Below are positions 18,370 through 26,244 of a stretch of DNA of 64,000 nucleotides, one piece after another. The stretch comes from Paracoccus liaowanqingii (GTDB lineage Bacteria > Pseudomonadota > Alphaproteobacteria > Rhodobacterales > Rhodobacteraceae), in contig NZ_CP038439.1 of NCBI RefSeq assembly GCF_004683865.2, positions 2,730,001 through 2,794,000 on the forward strand, in the 5' to 3' direction. Both the position numbers and the translations under genes were made by a program. Under the pieces are notes generated by a model. The model had not been told where the DNA came from. It made no database searches and saw only the letters and a list, made by a program, of their open reading frames with translations. Numbering within the stretch: position 1 is the first letter of the stretch; every line of letters begins with the position of its first letter.

Positions 18370-19518
18370 TCAGCGCCGGCCCCCGGCCAGCGCGCGCGCC
18401 TGCGGCAGGGCGCGCAGCAGCAGCATCGCCCAGACCCCCACCGCGGGCCCCGGCACCAGCGCCAGGAACACCCACCGCCAGCCGTCCAAGGCCGTCGCCA
18501 GCAGCGGCAGCAGCCAGATCGCCACGACCGTCAGGGCAAAGCCCAGGGCCAACTGCAGCGTCAGGGCGGTGCCGACCAGCCGGGGATCGGCCAGTTCGGA
18601 CACGGCGGCCGAGAATTGCGCGCTGTCGCCGACGATGCTGATCCCCCAGACCAGCGCGATCAGCGCCAGCAGCCAGGGCGGCCCGCCCCAGGCCCATCCG
18701 ATCAGCGCCGCGCAGCCGCCCGACACCGCCATCATCCCCGCAGTGGTCAGGCAGCGCCCGATCCGGTCCGACAGCCAGCCGCCAAGCGCGCAGCCCAGGA
18801 CGCCGGCGGCGATCACCGCGAAGGTCAGCAGCGACGCCCCGCCCTCCGGCAGCCCGCCCGCCGCAGGGGCCGCCAGCGCATAGGCCAGAAACCACGCCCA
18901 CATGGCATACAGCTCCCACATGTGGCCCAGATAGCCCAGGGTCGCCAGCCGCAGGGGCCGGTCGCGCAGCACGCGCAGCGTCTGGCGCGGATCGAAGCGG
19001 GCGCGGGCGAAGCCGTGCGGCCCCTCGCGCACCGCCAGCCCGAAGATCGCGGCCGAGACCAGCGCCCCCACGCTCGCCCCCGCGACCACCCATCGCCAGT
19101 CCAGACCCTCGCCCAGGCCGCGCAGCAGATGCGGCAGCGCCGAGCCGAGCGTCAGCGCGCCCACCAGCAGCCCCATGGCCAGCCCCCGGCCCGCCACGAA
19201 CCAGGTGGCCATCAGCTTCAGCGCGGGGGGATAGACCCCGGCCAGCGCGATGCCGGTGGCCAGGCGCGCGGCCAGAAGACCGCCGAAGCCGGGTTGCAGC
19301 AGCACCGCCGCATTGGCCAGCGCCGCCAGCAGCGCCGCGACGGTGATCAGCCGCGTCATGCGCAGGATGTCGGGAAGGTTCACCGCCGAGGCCGCCAGCG
19401 CCCCCAGCACGAAGCCGATCTGCACCGCATTGGTCAGCCAAGCCGCCTGCCCCCCGGACAGGGCCCAATGGGCGACCAGGTCGGGGCCGATGGCGGTGGT
19501 CGAGAACCAGCAGGCCAT
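18370..19518 (-). CDS. MFS transporter
   Basis: A 382-residue (minimum) major facilitator with about 12 hydrophobic segments and the loop motif GGWLSDRIGR in the second half. The first ATG is at 19518, but the first membrane helix appears to begin earlier (RWRALALICAGVIGAM). No ATG, GTG or TTG lies in frame before it; a CTG at 19584, overlapping the TGA of the NYN-domain gene, would give 404 residues. The true start may therefore be this CTG with coupling to the upstream gene. The substrate is unknown. Its 3' end lies only six bases from the convergent tRNA-Leu. Confidence 0.82.
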   Translation of the reverse strand: MACWFSTTAIGPDLVAHWALSGGQAAWLTNAVQIGFVLGALAASAVNLPDILRMTRLITVAALLAALANAAVLLQPGFGGLLAARLATGIALAGVYPPALKLMATWFVAGRGLAMGLLVGALTLGSALPHLLRGLGEGLDWRWVVAGASVGALVSAAIFGLAVREGPHGFARARFDPRQTLRVLRDRPLRLATLGYLGHMWELYAMWAWFLAYALAAPAAGGLPEGGASLLTFAVIAAGVLGCALGGWLSDRIGRCLTTAGMMAVSGGCAALIGWAWGGPPWLLALIALVWGISIVGDSAQFSAAVSELADPRLVGTALTLQLALGFALTVVAIWLLPLLATALDGWRWVFLALVPGPAVGVWAMLLLRALPQARALAGGRR

Positions 19519-19580
19519 CGCGCCGATGACGCCGGCGCAGATCAGCGCCAGCGCCCTCCAGCGGCCGGGGGCCGGGGGTG

Positions 19581-20132
19581 TCAGGTCTCGACCTGCTGCG
19601 GCTCGCGCGGGGGACGGCCGATGATGTCGCGCAGGGCGTCCAGCTCGATGAAATTGTCCGCCTGGCGCCGCAGGTCGTCGGCGATCATCGGCGGCTGGCT
19701 GCGGATGGTCGACACGACCGAGACGCGCACGCCGCGCCGCTGCAGCGCCGCAACCAGAGGACGAAAATCGCCGTCGCCCGAGAACAGCACGGCGTGGTCC
19801 AGATGCGGGGACAGTTCCATCGCATCCACGGTCAGCTCGATGTCCATGTTGCCCTTGACCTTGCGGCGGCCCTGGGCGTCCGTGTATTCGCGCGCCGGCT
19901 TGGTGACGACGCAATAGCCGTTGTAATGCAGCCAGTCGACCAGCGGCCGGATGGGCGAATACTCCTCGCCCTCGACCAGCGCCGTGTAATAGTAGGCGCG
20001 CGTCAGCTTGCCCCGCCGGTCGAATTCCTGGCGCAGCAGCTTGTAGTCGATGTCGAAGCCAAGGGATTTTCCGGCAGCATAAAGGTTCGCGCCGTCGATG
20101 AAGAGTGCCAATCGATCGTCTTTGTAAAACAT
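19581..20132 (-). CDS. NYN domain-containing protein (LabA/DUF88 family)
   Basis: A 183-residue protein of the LabA/DUF88 group with a PIN-like NYN fold. Acidic residues expected for a metal-dependent nuclease centre are visible: ALFIDGANLY near the N terminus, NMDIELTVDAM in the middle and LFSGDGDFRPLV. Such proteins are predicted RNases; a role in RNA processing is inferred, and the target is unknown. The start is ATG 20132. It lies upstream of the MFS gene with overlapping ends and diverges from folK across a 108-base gap. Confidence 0.87.
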   Translation of the reverse strand: MFYKDDRLALFIDGANLYAAGKSLGFDIDYKLLRQEFDRRGKLTRAYYYTALVEGEEYSPIRPLVDWLHYNGYCVVTKPAREYTDAQGRRKVKGNMDIELTVDAMELSPHLDHAVLFSGDGDFRPLVAALQRRGVRVSVVSTIRSQPPMIADDLRRQADNFIELDALRDIIGRPPREPQQVET

Positions 20133-20240
20133 CCTGTTGCCTTCGGTTCGGGAATACGGTCAAGGCATGAATCGAATCAGGGCCTGCGGCCCGACGCGAT
20201 CGGCCCGCAATATGGACCTGCCGGGAAAAAAGAGAAATGC

Positions 20241-20840
20241 GTGGCCGACCTGTCTTTTGGTATCGTCGCCCTGGGCGCAAATCTTCCCCTGCCCGCGCAG
20301 GATCCGGTGACGACCCTGCGCAAGGCACTGACCATGTTGCAGGACGTGCCGCAGATTTCAATCGCCGCGATCAGCCGGATCTGGCGCACGCCCGCGATGC
20401 CCGCCGGATCGGGGCCGGACTATGCCAATGCGGTGGCGCTGATCCAGACCGGACTGACGGCGCCGGACCTGCTGGCCGCGCTGCACGGGATCGAGGCCCG
20501 GCACGGCCGCGACCGCAGCGGTGGGCGCTGGTCGGCCCGGGCGCTGGATCTGGACCTGATCGCGCTGGACGATCTGATCCTGCCCGATGCGGACCATCTG
20601 CGGGCCTGGATCGACCTGCCCGCCGACCGCCAGCAGACCGACACGCCCGACCGGCTGCTCCTGCCCCATCCCCGCCTGCAGGACCGCGCCTTCGTGCTGG
20701 CGCCCCTGGCCGAGGTCGCGCCGGGCTGGTGCCACCCGCTGACCGGGCGCAGCGTGGCGCAGATGCTGGACGCCTTGGGACCGCGGGCGCTGGACGGGAT
20801 GACCCCGATGGGCGGGGCCCACCTGCCCGGTTTGGCTTGA
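20241..20840 (+). CDS. folK: 2-amino-4-hydroxy-6-hydroxymethyldihydropteridine pyrophosphokinase
   Basis: A 199-residue HPPK, which transfers pyrophosphate from ATP to hydroxymethyl-dihydropterin in folate synthesis. The family signature is clear in GRDRSGGRWSARALDLDLIA, and the start SFGIVALGANLP is the usual N-terminal strand. GTG 20241 is chosen as start; the ATG four bases earlier is in another frame. A purine-rich stretch (GGAAAAAAGAGAAA) precedes it. Insertions of about 20 residues make it slightly longer than E. coli FolK. No other folate gene is adjacent; rpoZ follows on the same strand. Confidence 0.93.
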   Translation: MADLSFGIVALGANLPLPAQDPVTTLRKALTMLQDVPQISIAAISRIWRTPAMPAGSGPDYANAVALIQTGLTAPDLLAALHGIEARHGRDRSGGRWSARALDLDLIALDDLILPDADHLRAWIDLPADRQQTDTPDRLLLPHPRLQDRAFVLAPLAEVAPGWCHPLTGRSVAQMLDALGPRALDGMTPMGGAHLPGLA

Positions 20841-20912
20841 CACGGGCGCCGATGCCGTTCAGGTGTCCTTTTTCGCCCCGAATGTCCGATTCGCAACTGC
20901 ACAGGTAGATTC

Positions 20913-21269
20913 ATGGCCCGCGTAACGGTTGAAGACTGCGTCGACAAAGTTCCCAACCGCTTTGACCTGGTGATGCTCGCCTCGCATCGCGCCCGCGAGA
21001 TCACGGCAGGCTCCGCGCCCACCGTGGACCGCGACAACGACAAGAACCCGGTGGTCGCCCTGCGCGAGATCGCCGAGGAAACGCAGCCCGTCGACGACCT
21101 GCGCGAGCGGATGATCGAATCGACCCAGACCCAGATCGAGGTCGACGAGCCCGAGGAGGACGCCATGGCCCTGCTGCTGGGCGCCGAGGTGGACCGTCCC
21201 AAGCCCGCCGACGAGGAATCCGAGGAACGCATGCTGCGCATGATGCTGGAAGCCAACCAGCGCGGCTGA
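20913..21269 (+). CDS. rpoZ: DNA-directed RNA polymerase omega subunit
   Basis: A 118-residue omega subunit. The N-terminal core [20 protein letters not shown] followed by [10 protein letters not shown] is diagnostic. The tail is acidic and longer than in E. coli, as usual in alphaproteobacteria. Omega helps assemble beta-prime and forms one of the ppGpp sites in many bacteria; its pairing with the ppGpp synthase gene rsh just 41 bases downstream is a widely conserved arrangement. Confidence 0.96.
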   Translation: MARVTVEDCVDKVPNRFDLVMLASHRAREITAGSAPTVDRDNDKNPVVALREIAEETQPVDDLRERMIESTQTQIEVDEPEEDAMALLLGAEVDRPKPADEESEERMLRMMLEANQRG

Positions 21270-21310
21270 TACGGTCCCGACATGCACGACAAAAGGTCTT
21301 CGGCAGCATC

Positions 21311-23425
21311 ATGATTGACGTCGAAGACCTTCTGGCACTGGTCCGGAACTACAACCCCCGCAGCAACTGCGCCCTCATCCGCGATGCCTACGAATACGGC
21401 ATGCGCATGCACGAGGGCCAGTTCCGCCATTCGGGCGAGCCCTACTTCACCCATCCCATCGCCGTCGCCGCCATCCTGACCGAGATGCGGCTGGACGACG
21501 CGACCATCGTCACCGCCCTTCTGCACGACACGATCGAGGACACGCGCTCGACCAAGGACGAGGTCACGGCGATGTTCTCGGCCGAGATCGCCGAGCTGGT
21601 CGACGGGGTCACCAAGCTGACCAACCTGGAACTGTCCAGCACCCAGTCCAAGCAGGCCGAGAACTTCCGCAAGCTGTTCATGGCCATGTCGCGCGACATG
21701 CGGGTGATCCTGGTCAAGCTGGCCGACCGGCTGCACAACATGCGCACCATCCGGTCCATGCGCCCCGACAAGCAGGTCCGGAAGGCGCGCGAGACGATGG
21801 ACATCTATGCCCCCCTGGCGGGGCGGATGGGCATGCAGTGGATGCGCGAGGAGCTGGAGGATCTGGCCTTCAAGGTCATCAATCCCGAGGCCCGCAGTTC
21901 CATCATCCGCCGCTTCGTCAGCCTGCAGAAGGACAGCGGCGACATCATCGGCAAGATCACCGCCGACATCCGCACCGTGCTGGAGAAGGAGGGGATCGAG
22001 GCCGACGTCTTCGGCCGCGCGAAGAAGCCCTTCAGCGTCTGGCGCAAGATGCAGGAAAAGCAGCTGGCCTTCTCGCGCCTCTCCGACATCTACGGGTTCC
22101 GCATCATCACCCGGTCCGAAATGGACTGCTATCGCGCGCTCGGCGTGATCCATCACCGCTGGCGCGCCGTGCCGGGGCGGTTCAAGGATTACATCAGCCA
22201 GCCGAAATCGAACGGCTACCGGTCGATCCATACCACCGTGTCCGGGCGCGACGGCAAGCTGGTCGAAGTGCAGATCCGCACCCGCCAGATGCACGAGGTG
22301 GCCGAGGCGGGCGTGGCCGCGCACTGGGCCTATCGCGACGGAGTGCGGACGCGGAACCCCTTCGCCGTCGATCCCGCCGAATGGATCGCGCAGCTGACCG
22401 ACCGTTTCGACACCGAGGACCACAACGAGTTCCTCGAGCACGTCAAGATGGAGATGTACCAGGACCAGGTCTTCTGCTTCACCCCCAAGGGCGACGTGAT
22501 GCAGATGCCGCGCGGCGCGACGCCCATCGACTTCGCCTATGCGATCCACACACGGTTGGGCAATTCCTGCGTGGGCGCCAAGATCGACGGCATCCGCGTG
22601 CCCCTGTGGACACGGTTGAAGAACGGCCAGTCGGTCGAGATCATCGCGGCCTCGGGCCAGCGCCCGCAGGCCACCTGGCTGGACATCGTGGTGACGGGCC
22701 GCGCCAAGGCCGCGATCCGGCGGTCCTTGCGCGAGGAGGACCGCGACCGCTTCATGCGCTTGGGGCGCGAACTGGTGCGGGTCAGCTTCGAGCATGTGGG
22801 CCGCAAGGTCACCGACAAGGCGCTGCGCACCGCCGCCAGGCAGATGGGCATCCCCTCGGCCGAGGAGCTGCTGGCCCGGATCGGCAGCGCCGAGAACTCG
22901 GCCAAGGAGGTGCTGGGCGTCCTCTATCCCGAACTGGCCGACCGCCATGACGAGATCGACGGCCAGCGCCCCTTCGCGGGGCTGGAGGCCGATGCGAACT
23001 TCAAGCGCGCGCCCTGCTGCAACCCGCTGCCGGGCGAGCGGATCATCGGCATCACCTATCGCGGTGCGGGCGTGGTCATCCATGCCATCGACTGCCCCGT
23101 GCTGGCCGAATTCGAGGACGCGCCCGACCGGTGGGTGGACCTGCAATGGCAGGAGGGGCGCCACCCGGCGGCCTATTCCACTGTGCTCAATCTGACGATC
23201 CGGCACGATGCCGGCGTGCTGGGGCGCATCTGCACCTTGATCGGGGCGCAGGGGGCGAATATCTCGAACCTCGAGTTCATCGCGCGCAAGCCCGACTTCT
23301 ACCGCATCGAGGTCGAGGTCGAGCTGCGCGACCATGAGCATCTGCACAACCTGCTGACCGCCCTCGAGGCGGAAAGCGACGTGGCGCAGGTCTCGCGGGT
23401 GCGGGACCCGGCTCTGAAACCCTGA
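21311..23425 (+). CDS. rsh: Bifunctional (p)ppGpp synthetase/hydrolase (RelA/SpoT homologue)
   Basis: A 704-residue Rel/Spo homologue. The order is an HD hydrolase domain (about residues 25-180, with ALLHDTIEDT), a synthetase domain (about 230-360, with KSNGYRSIHT and EVQIRT), a TGS domain (about 385-450, FCFTPKGDVMQMPRGATPIDF) and a C-terminal ACT domain. Both catalytic centres look intact, so it should make and degrade the alarmone. Alphaproteobacteria usually have this single long enzyme. The gene follows rpoZ closely and precedes the DUF2062 gene, suggesting one transcript. Confidence 0.96.
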   Translation: MIDVEDLLALVRNYNPRSNCALIRDAYEYGMRMHEGQFRHSGEPYFTHPIAVAAILTEMRLDDATIVTALLHDTIEDTRSTKDEVTAMFSAEIAELVDGVTKLTNLELSSTQSKQAENFRKLFMAMSRDMRVILVKLADRLHNMRTIRSMRPDKQVRKARETMDIYAPLAGRMGMQWMREELEDLAFKVINPEARSSIIRRFVSLQKDSGDIIGKITADIRTVLEKEGIEADVFGRAKKPFSVWRKMQEKQLAFSRLSDIYGFRIITRSEMDCYRALGVIHHRWRAVPGRFKDYISQPKSNGYRSIHTTVSGRDGKLVEVQIRTRQMHEVAEAGVAAHWAYRDGVRTRNPFAVDPAEWIAQLTDRFDTEDHNEFLEHVKMEMYQDQVFCFTPKGDVMQMPRGATPIDFAYAIHTRLGNSCVGAKIDGIRVPLWTRLKNGQSVEIIAASGQRPQATWLDIVVTGRAKAAIRRSLREEDRDRFMRLGRELVRVSFEHVGRKVTDKALRTAARQMGIPSAEELLARIGSAENSAKEVLGVLYPELADRHDEIDGQRPFAGLEADANFKRAPCCNPLPGERIIGITYRGAGVVIHAIDCPVLAEFEDAPDRWVDLQWQEGRHPAAYSTVLNLTIRHDAGVLGRICTLIGAQGANISNLEFIARKPDFYRIEVEVELRDHEHLHNLLTALEAESDVAQVSRVRDPALKP

Positions 23426-23471
23426 GGTTGGCGGGCCAGGCCCGCTGCCGCAGACGCAACGGGTGGTCTTC

Positions 23472-24167
23472 GTGTTCAAACGCCGCAAGCCGCGCAGCTA
23501 TGGCCAGATGGCCAGCGAGCTGATCTATCCCCGGGGCGGCTGGCGGCGGGCCGGCACCTATGTGGCCCACCGGCTGAGCCGCCTGCCCGACCAGCCCCAC
23601 CGGATCGCGCGCGGCGTGGCGGCGGGGGTCTTCGTGTCCTTCACCCCGCTGTTCGGGTTCCACTTCCTGTCGGCGGCGGCGGTGGCCTGGATCATCCGGG
23701 GCAACGTGCTGGCCGCCCTTCTGGCGACCTTCGTGGGCAACCCGGTCACGCTGCCCTTCATCGCGCTGGTCTCGGTCGGGCTGGGACGCAAGATCCTGGG
23801 GCTGGACGGCGATCTGTCGCCCCAGTTCATCTTCGGCGAGTTCTCGCGCGCGGCGGGCGAATTGTGGCACAATCTTCGGTCCCTCTTCGGGGACGAGATC
23901 GCGCATTGGAACAACCTAGGGGATTTCTTCTTCCAGATCTTCTGGCCCTATGTGGTGGGCGGCAGCATCCTGGGCCTGGCCGTCTCGACCGGCACGCATT
24001 ACCTGACCGTGCCGGTCTTTCGCGCCTATCAGCGGCGCCGCGAGAAGAAGATGGCCGAGCGGATCGCCCGGGCCTCGACGCGGGCGGCGGAGCTGGCCGT
24101 CGCGCGGGCGGCCGAGGCCGAGGGGGGCGCTGCCCCCCGTCCTGCGGACTCCCCCCGGGATATCTGA
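23472..24167 (+). CDS. DUF2062 domain membrane protein
   Basis: A 231-residue membrane protein of the DUF2062 family. The typical start is MFKRRKPRSY, so GTG 23472 is preferred; GTG 23463 in the same frame is an alternative. Two to three membrane segments are visible (AAGVFVSFTPLFGFHFLSAAAVAW, LAALLATFVGNPVTLPFIALV and YVVGGSILGLAVSTG). The last 15 residues (EGGAAPRPADSPRDI) and the stop codon are encoded by the dispersed repeat at 24122-24170, so the C terminus has been altered by the repeat. Function is unknown. It follows rsh on the same strand, as in other Rhodobacterales. Confidence 0.88.
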   Translation: MFKRRKPRSYGQMASELIYPRGGWRRAGTYVAHRLSRLPDQPHRIARGVAAGVFVSFTPLFGFHFLSAAAVAWIIRGNVLAALLATFVGNPVTLPFIALVSVGLGRKILGLDGDLSPQFIFGEFSRAAGELWHNLRSLFGDEIAHWNNLGDFFFQIFWPYVVGGSILGLAVSTGTHYLTVPVFRAYQRRREKKMAERIARASTRAAELAVARAAEAEGGAAPRPADSPRDI

Positions 24168-24170
24168 AGA
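24122..24170 (+). repeat. Dispersed GC-rich palindromic repeat, copy C (overlaps gene end)
   Basis: GGGGGGCGCTGCCCCCC, then GTCCTGCGGACT, then CCCCCCGGGATAT. It supplies the last codons and stop of the DUF2062 gene and lies against the convergent hydroxyacid dehydrogenase gene. Confidence 0.8.
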
Positions 24171-24186
24171 CCGCCGCAGAGGGGGG

Positions 24187-25095
24187 TCAGTAGCCCTTGG
24201 CACGGTCCACGAGATTGAGGACGGGCTGCCCTGACAGGGCGCGGCGCAGGTTCCGGGCGGCGACCGGGGCGGCGGTGGCGGGGCGGGTCTCGGCGGCGAT
24301 ATGGGGCGTGACGGTGACGGCGGGGTGGGACCAGAAGGGATGGTCGGCGGGCAGCGGTTCGGTCCGGAAGACGTCCAGCACCGCATGGGCGGGGCGGCCT
24401 TGGTCCAGCCCGGCCAGAAGGGCCGCGTCGTCGATCAGCGTGCCGCGGCCGGGATTGATGAGCCAGGCCCCTTCGGGCAGCAGCGACAGGCGGCGGGCGT
24501 CCAGCAGGTCGCGGGTGGCGGGGGTGGCGGGCAGCAGGCAGATGAGGATCTGCGCCTCGGCCAAGACCGCATCCAGCGCCGCGACGGGGTGGACGGTGAC
24601 GCCCGGGACAGGGTGGCCCGAGGCGCTGATCCCGGTCAGGGGAAAGCCGATCCCCCCCAGCATGGCGGCGGTGGCGCGCCCCAGTTCTCCCATCCCCAGG
24701 ATGGTGACGGGGCGCTCGGGGGCCAAGGGCGGGACGGCGCCGTTGCGCCAGCGGCCGTCCTGGGCATAGCCGTCCATGCCCAGATGCGCGCGCAGGGCCC
24801 AGCCCGTGCAGTATTCGGCCATGCCCCGCGCCAGCCCCGGATCGACCATCCGCGCCAGGGGCTGGGTCAGGGTCGGGTTGGTGACGATCCGCTCGACCCC
24901 GGCCCAGAGGCTCTGGACCAGCTTCACGCGGCGATAGGGGGTGAAGTCGTCGATGTCGCCGCCGGGCGCGTAGATGATCGCGTCAAAGGCGGCCGGATCG
25001 CCCTCGCGCGCCAGCTCCATCTCGGGCAGGGCGGTCCGCAGGGCCGGGGCCCATTCGGCCCAGGCAGAGTCGCGGGCGGAAAAGCGGACCTTCAT
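24187..25095 (-). CDS. ghrA: D-2-hydroxyacid dehydrogenase (glyoxylate/hydroxypyruvate reductase A-like)
   Basis: A 302-residue NAD(P)-dependent D-2-hydroxyacid dehydrogenase. The nucleotide-binding loop is ILGMGELGRATA, the substrate arginine region is NPGRGTLIDD, and the catalytic histidine is in TPHIAAET. The shape fits the GhrA subgroup, which reduces glyoxylate and hydroxypyruvate. ATG 25095 is selected because GAGGTGA lies directly upstream, inside the end of rodA, whose stop is only a few bases away; the longer frame to 25119 would overlap rodA. It is the last gene of the cell-shape operon, a linkage seen in other Rhodobacterales without an obvious functional reason. Confidence 0.88.
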   Translation of the reverse strand: MKVRFSARDSAWAEWAPALRTALPEMELAREGDPAAFDAIIYAPGGDIDDFTPYRRVKLVQSLWAGVERIVTNPTLTQPLARMVDPGLARGMAEYCTGWALRAHLGMDGYAQDGRWRNGAVPPLAPERPVTILGMGELGRATAAMLGGIGFPLTGISASGHPVPGVTVHPVAALDAVLAEAQILICLLPATPATRDLLDARRLSLLPEGAWLINPGRGTLIDDAALLAGLDQGRPAHAVLDVFRTEPLPADHPFWSHPAVTVTPHIAAETRPATAAPVAARNLRRALSGQPVLNLVDRAKGY

Positions 25096-25099
25096 GGCG

Positions 25100-26239
25100 T
25101 CACCTCGGTCTGTGGACATGGGCGGATTGCACCAGGCCGAAGCCCAGCATCAGGATCATCAGCGAGGTGCCCCCGTAGCTGACCAGCGGCAGCGGCGAGC
25201 CCTTGGCGGGCAGAAGCCCCATCACCGTCGCCATGTTGATCGCGAAGTACAGAAAGAACGTCCCCGAGATGCCGATGGTGATCAGGCTGGCGAAGCGGTC
25301 GCGGTTGGTCAGCGCCGAATAGAGGCAGAAGCCCAGGATCAGCATGTAGAGCACCAGAAGCGACGAGGCCCCGATGAAGCCGAACTCCTCGGACAGGACG
25401 GTGAAGATGAAGTCGGTGTGCTTCTCGGGCAGGAAGTTCAGCCGCGACTGCGTGCCCTGCATGAAGCCGCGCCCCGACAGCCCGCCCGAGCCGAGCGCGA
25501 TCTGGCTCTGGATGATGTTGTAGCCCGCCCCCAGGGGGTCGGCGGTGGGGTCGAGGAAGGTGTCGATGCGGCGGAACTGATAGTCCTTGAGAAGTTGCCA
25601 GTCGGTGCCCCGGCTGCGCATCACCGCCACCACCAGCCCCACCGCGGCCCCGATAACCGCGCCGAAATACCACACCGAGACACCCGCCGCGAACATCACG
25701 ATCCCGCCCCCCGCGATCAGCATGATCGAGGTGCCCAGGTCGGGCTGGATCAGCACCAGCGCGGTGGGCGCCACGATCAGCAGGATGGGCAGCAGCACCC
25801 AGAGCGGCCGGGACACGCGGTTCAGCGGCAGCCAGTCGTAATAGGCGGCCAAGAGCAGGACCAGCGCGATCTTCATCAGCTCGGACGGCTGGATGCGGAT
25901 CGGGCCGATGTCGATCCAGCGCTGCGCGCCCATGCCGATCGTGCCGAACAGGTCCACCGCGATCAGCATCAGGAAGCAGGCGACATAGGCCGCGACCGAG
26001 ATGCCGCGCCAGAACCACATCGGCACGAAGGCCAGCCCCAGCATCAGGACCATGCCGATGGCAAAGCGGATCATCTGCGGCTCGGCCCAGGTGTCGATCC
26101 GTCCCCCCGCCACGGAATAGAGCATCAGGAAGCCGATGCAGCTGACCGCGGTGATCAGCAGGACCAGGGGCCAGTTGATGTAGAGGATCTTGCGAAACCC
26201 GGTCGGGACCTGCGCCGTCTGATAGTCGAGATAGGACAT
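25100..26239 (-). CDS. rodA: Rod shape-determining protein RodA (peptidoglycan glycosyltransferase)
   Basis: A 379-residue SEDS-family protein with about ten membrane segments. It polymerises lipid II during cell elongation together with the transpeptidase PBP2. Family landmarks include GAQRWIDIGPIRIQPSE, GSGGLSGRGFMQGTQSRLNFLPEKHTDF shortened by internal helices, and the C-terminal block PLPLVSYGGTS. The ATG at 26239 follows the mrdA stop by five bases. It belongs to the mreB-mreC-mreD-mrdA-rodA series. Confidence 0.96.
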   Translation of the reverse strand: MSYLDYQTAQVPTGFRKILYINWPLVLLITAVSCIGFLMLYSVAGGRIDTWAEPQMIRFAIGMVLMLGLAFVPMWFWRGISVAAYVACFLMLIAVDLFGTIGMGAQRWIDIGPIRIQPSELMKIALVLLLAAYYDWLPLNRVSRPLWVLLPILLIVAPTALVLIQPDLGTSIMLIAGGGIVMFAAGVSVWYFGAVIGAAVGLVVAVMRSRGTDWQLLKDYQFRRIDTFLDPTADPLGAGYNIIQSQIALGSGGLSGRGFMQGTQSRLNFLPEKHTDFIFTVLSEEFGFIGASSLLVLYMLILGFCLYSALTNRDRFASLITIGISGTFFLYFAINMATVMGLLPAKGSPLPLVSYGGTSLMILMLGFGLVQSAHVHRPR

Positions 26240-26244
26240 GCGTC

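Noticed and set aside
23463..23471. GTG 23463 as the start of the DUF2062 gene
   Set aside because: Orthologues usually begin MFKRR, which fits GTG 23472; the extra three codons have no support.
20420..23488. A 1022-codon minus-strand frame over rpoZ and rsh
   Set aside because: It is antisense to rpoZ and rsh, both with strong motifs; the translation is rich in D, H, G and L as expected from antisense reading.
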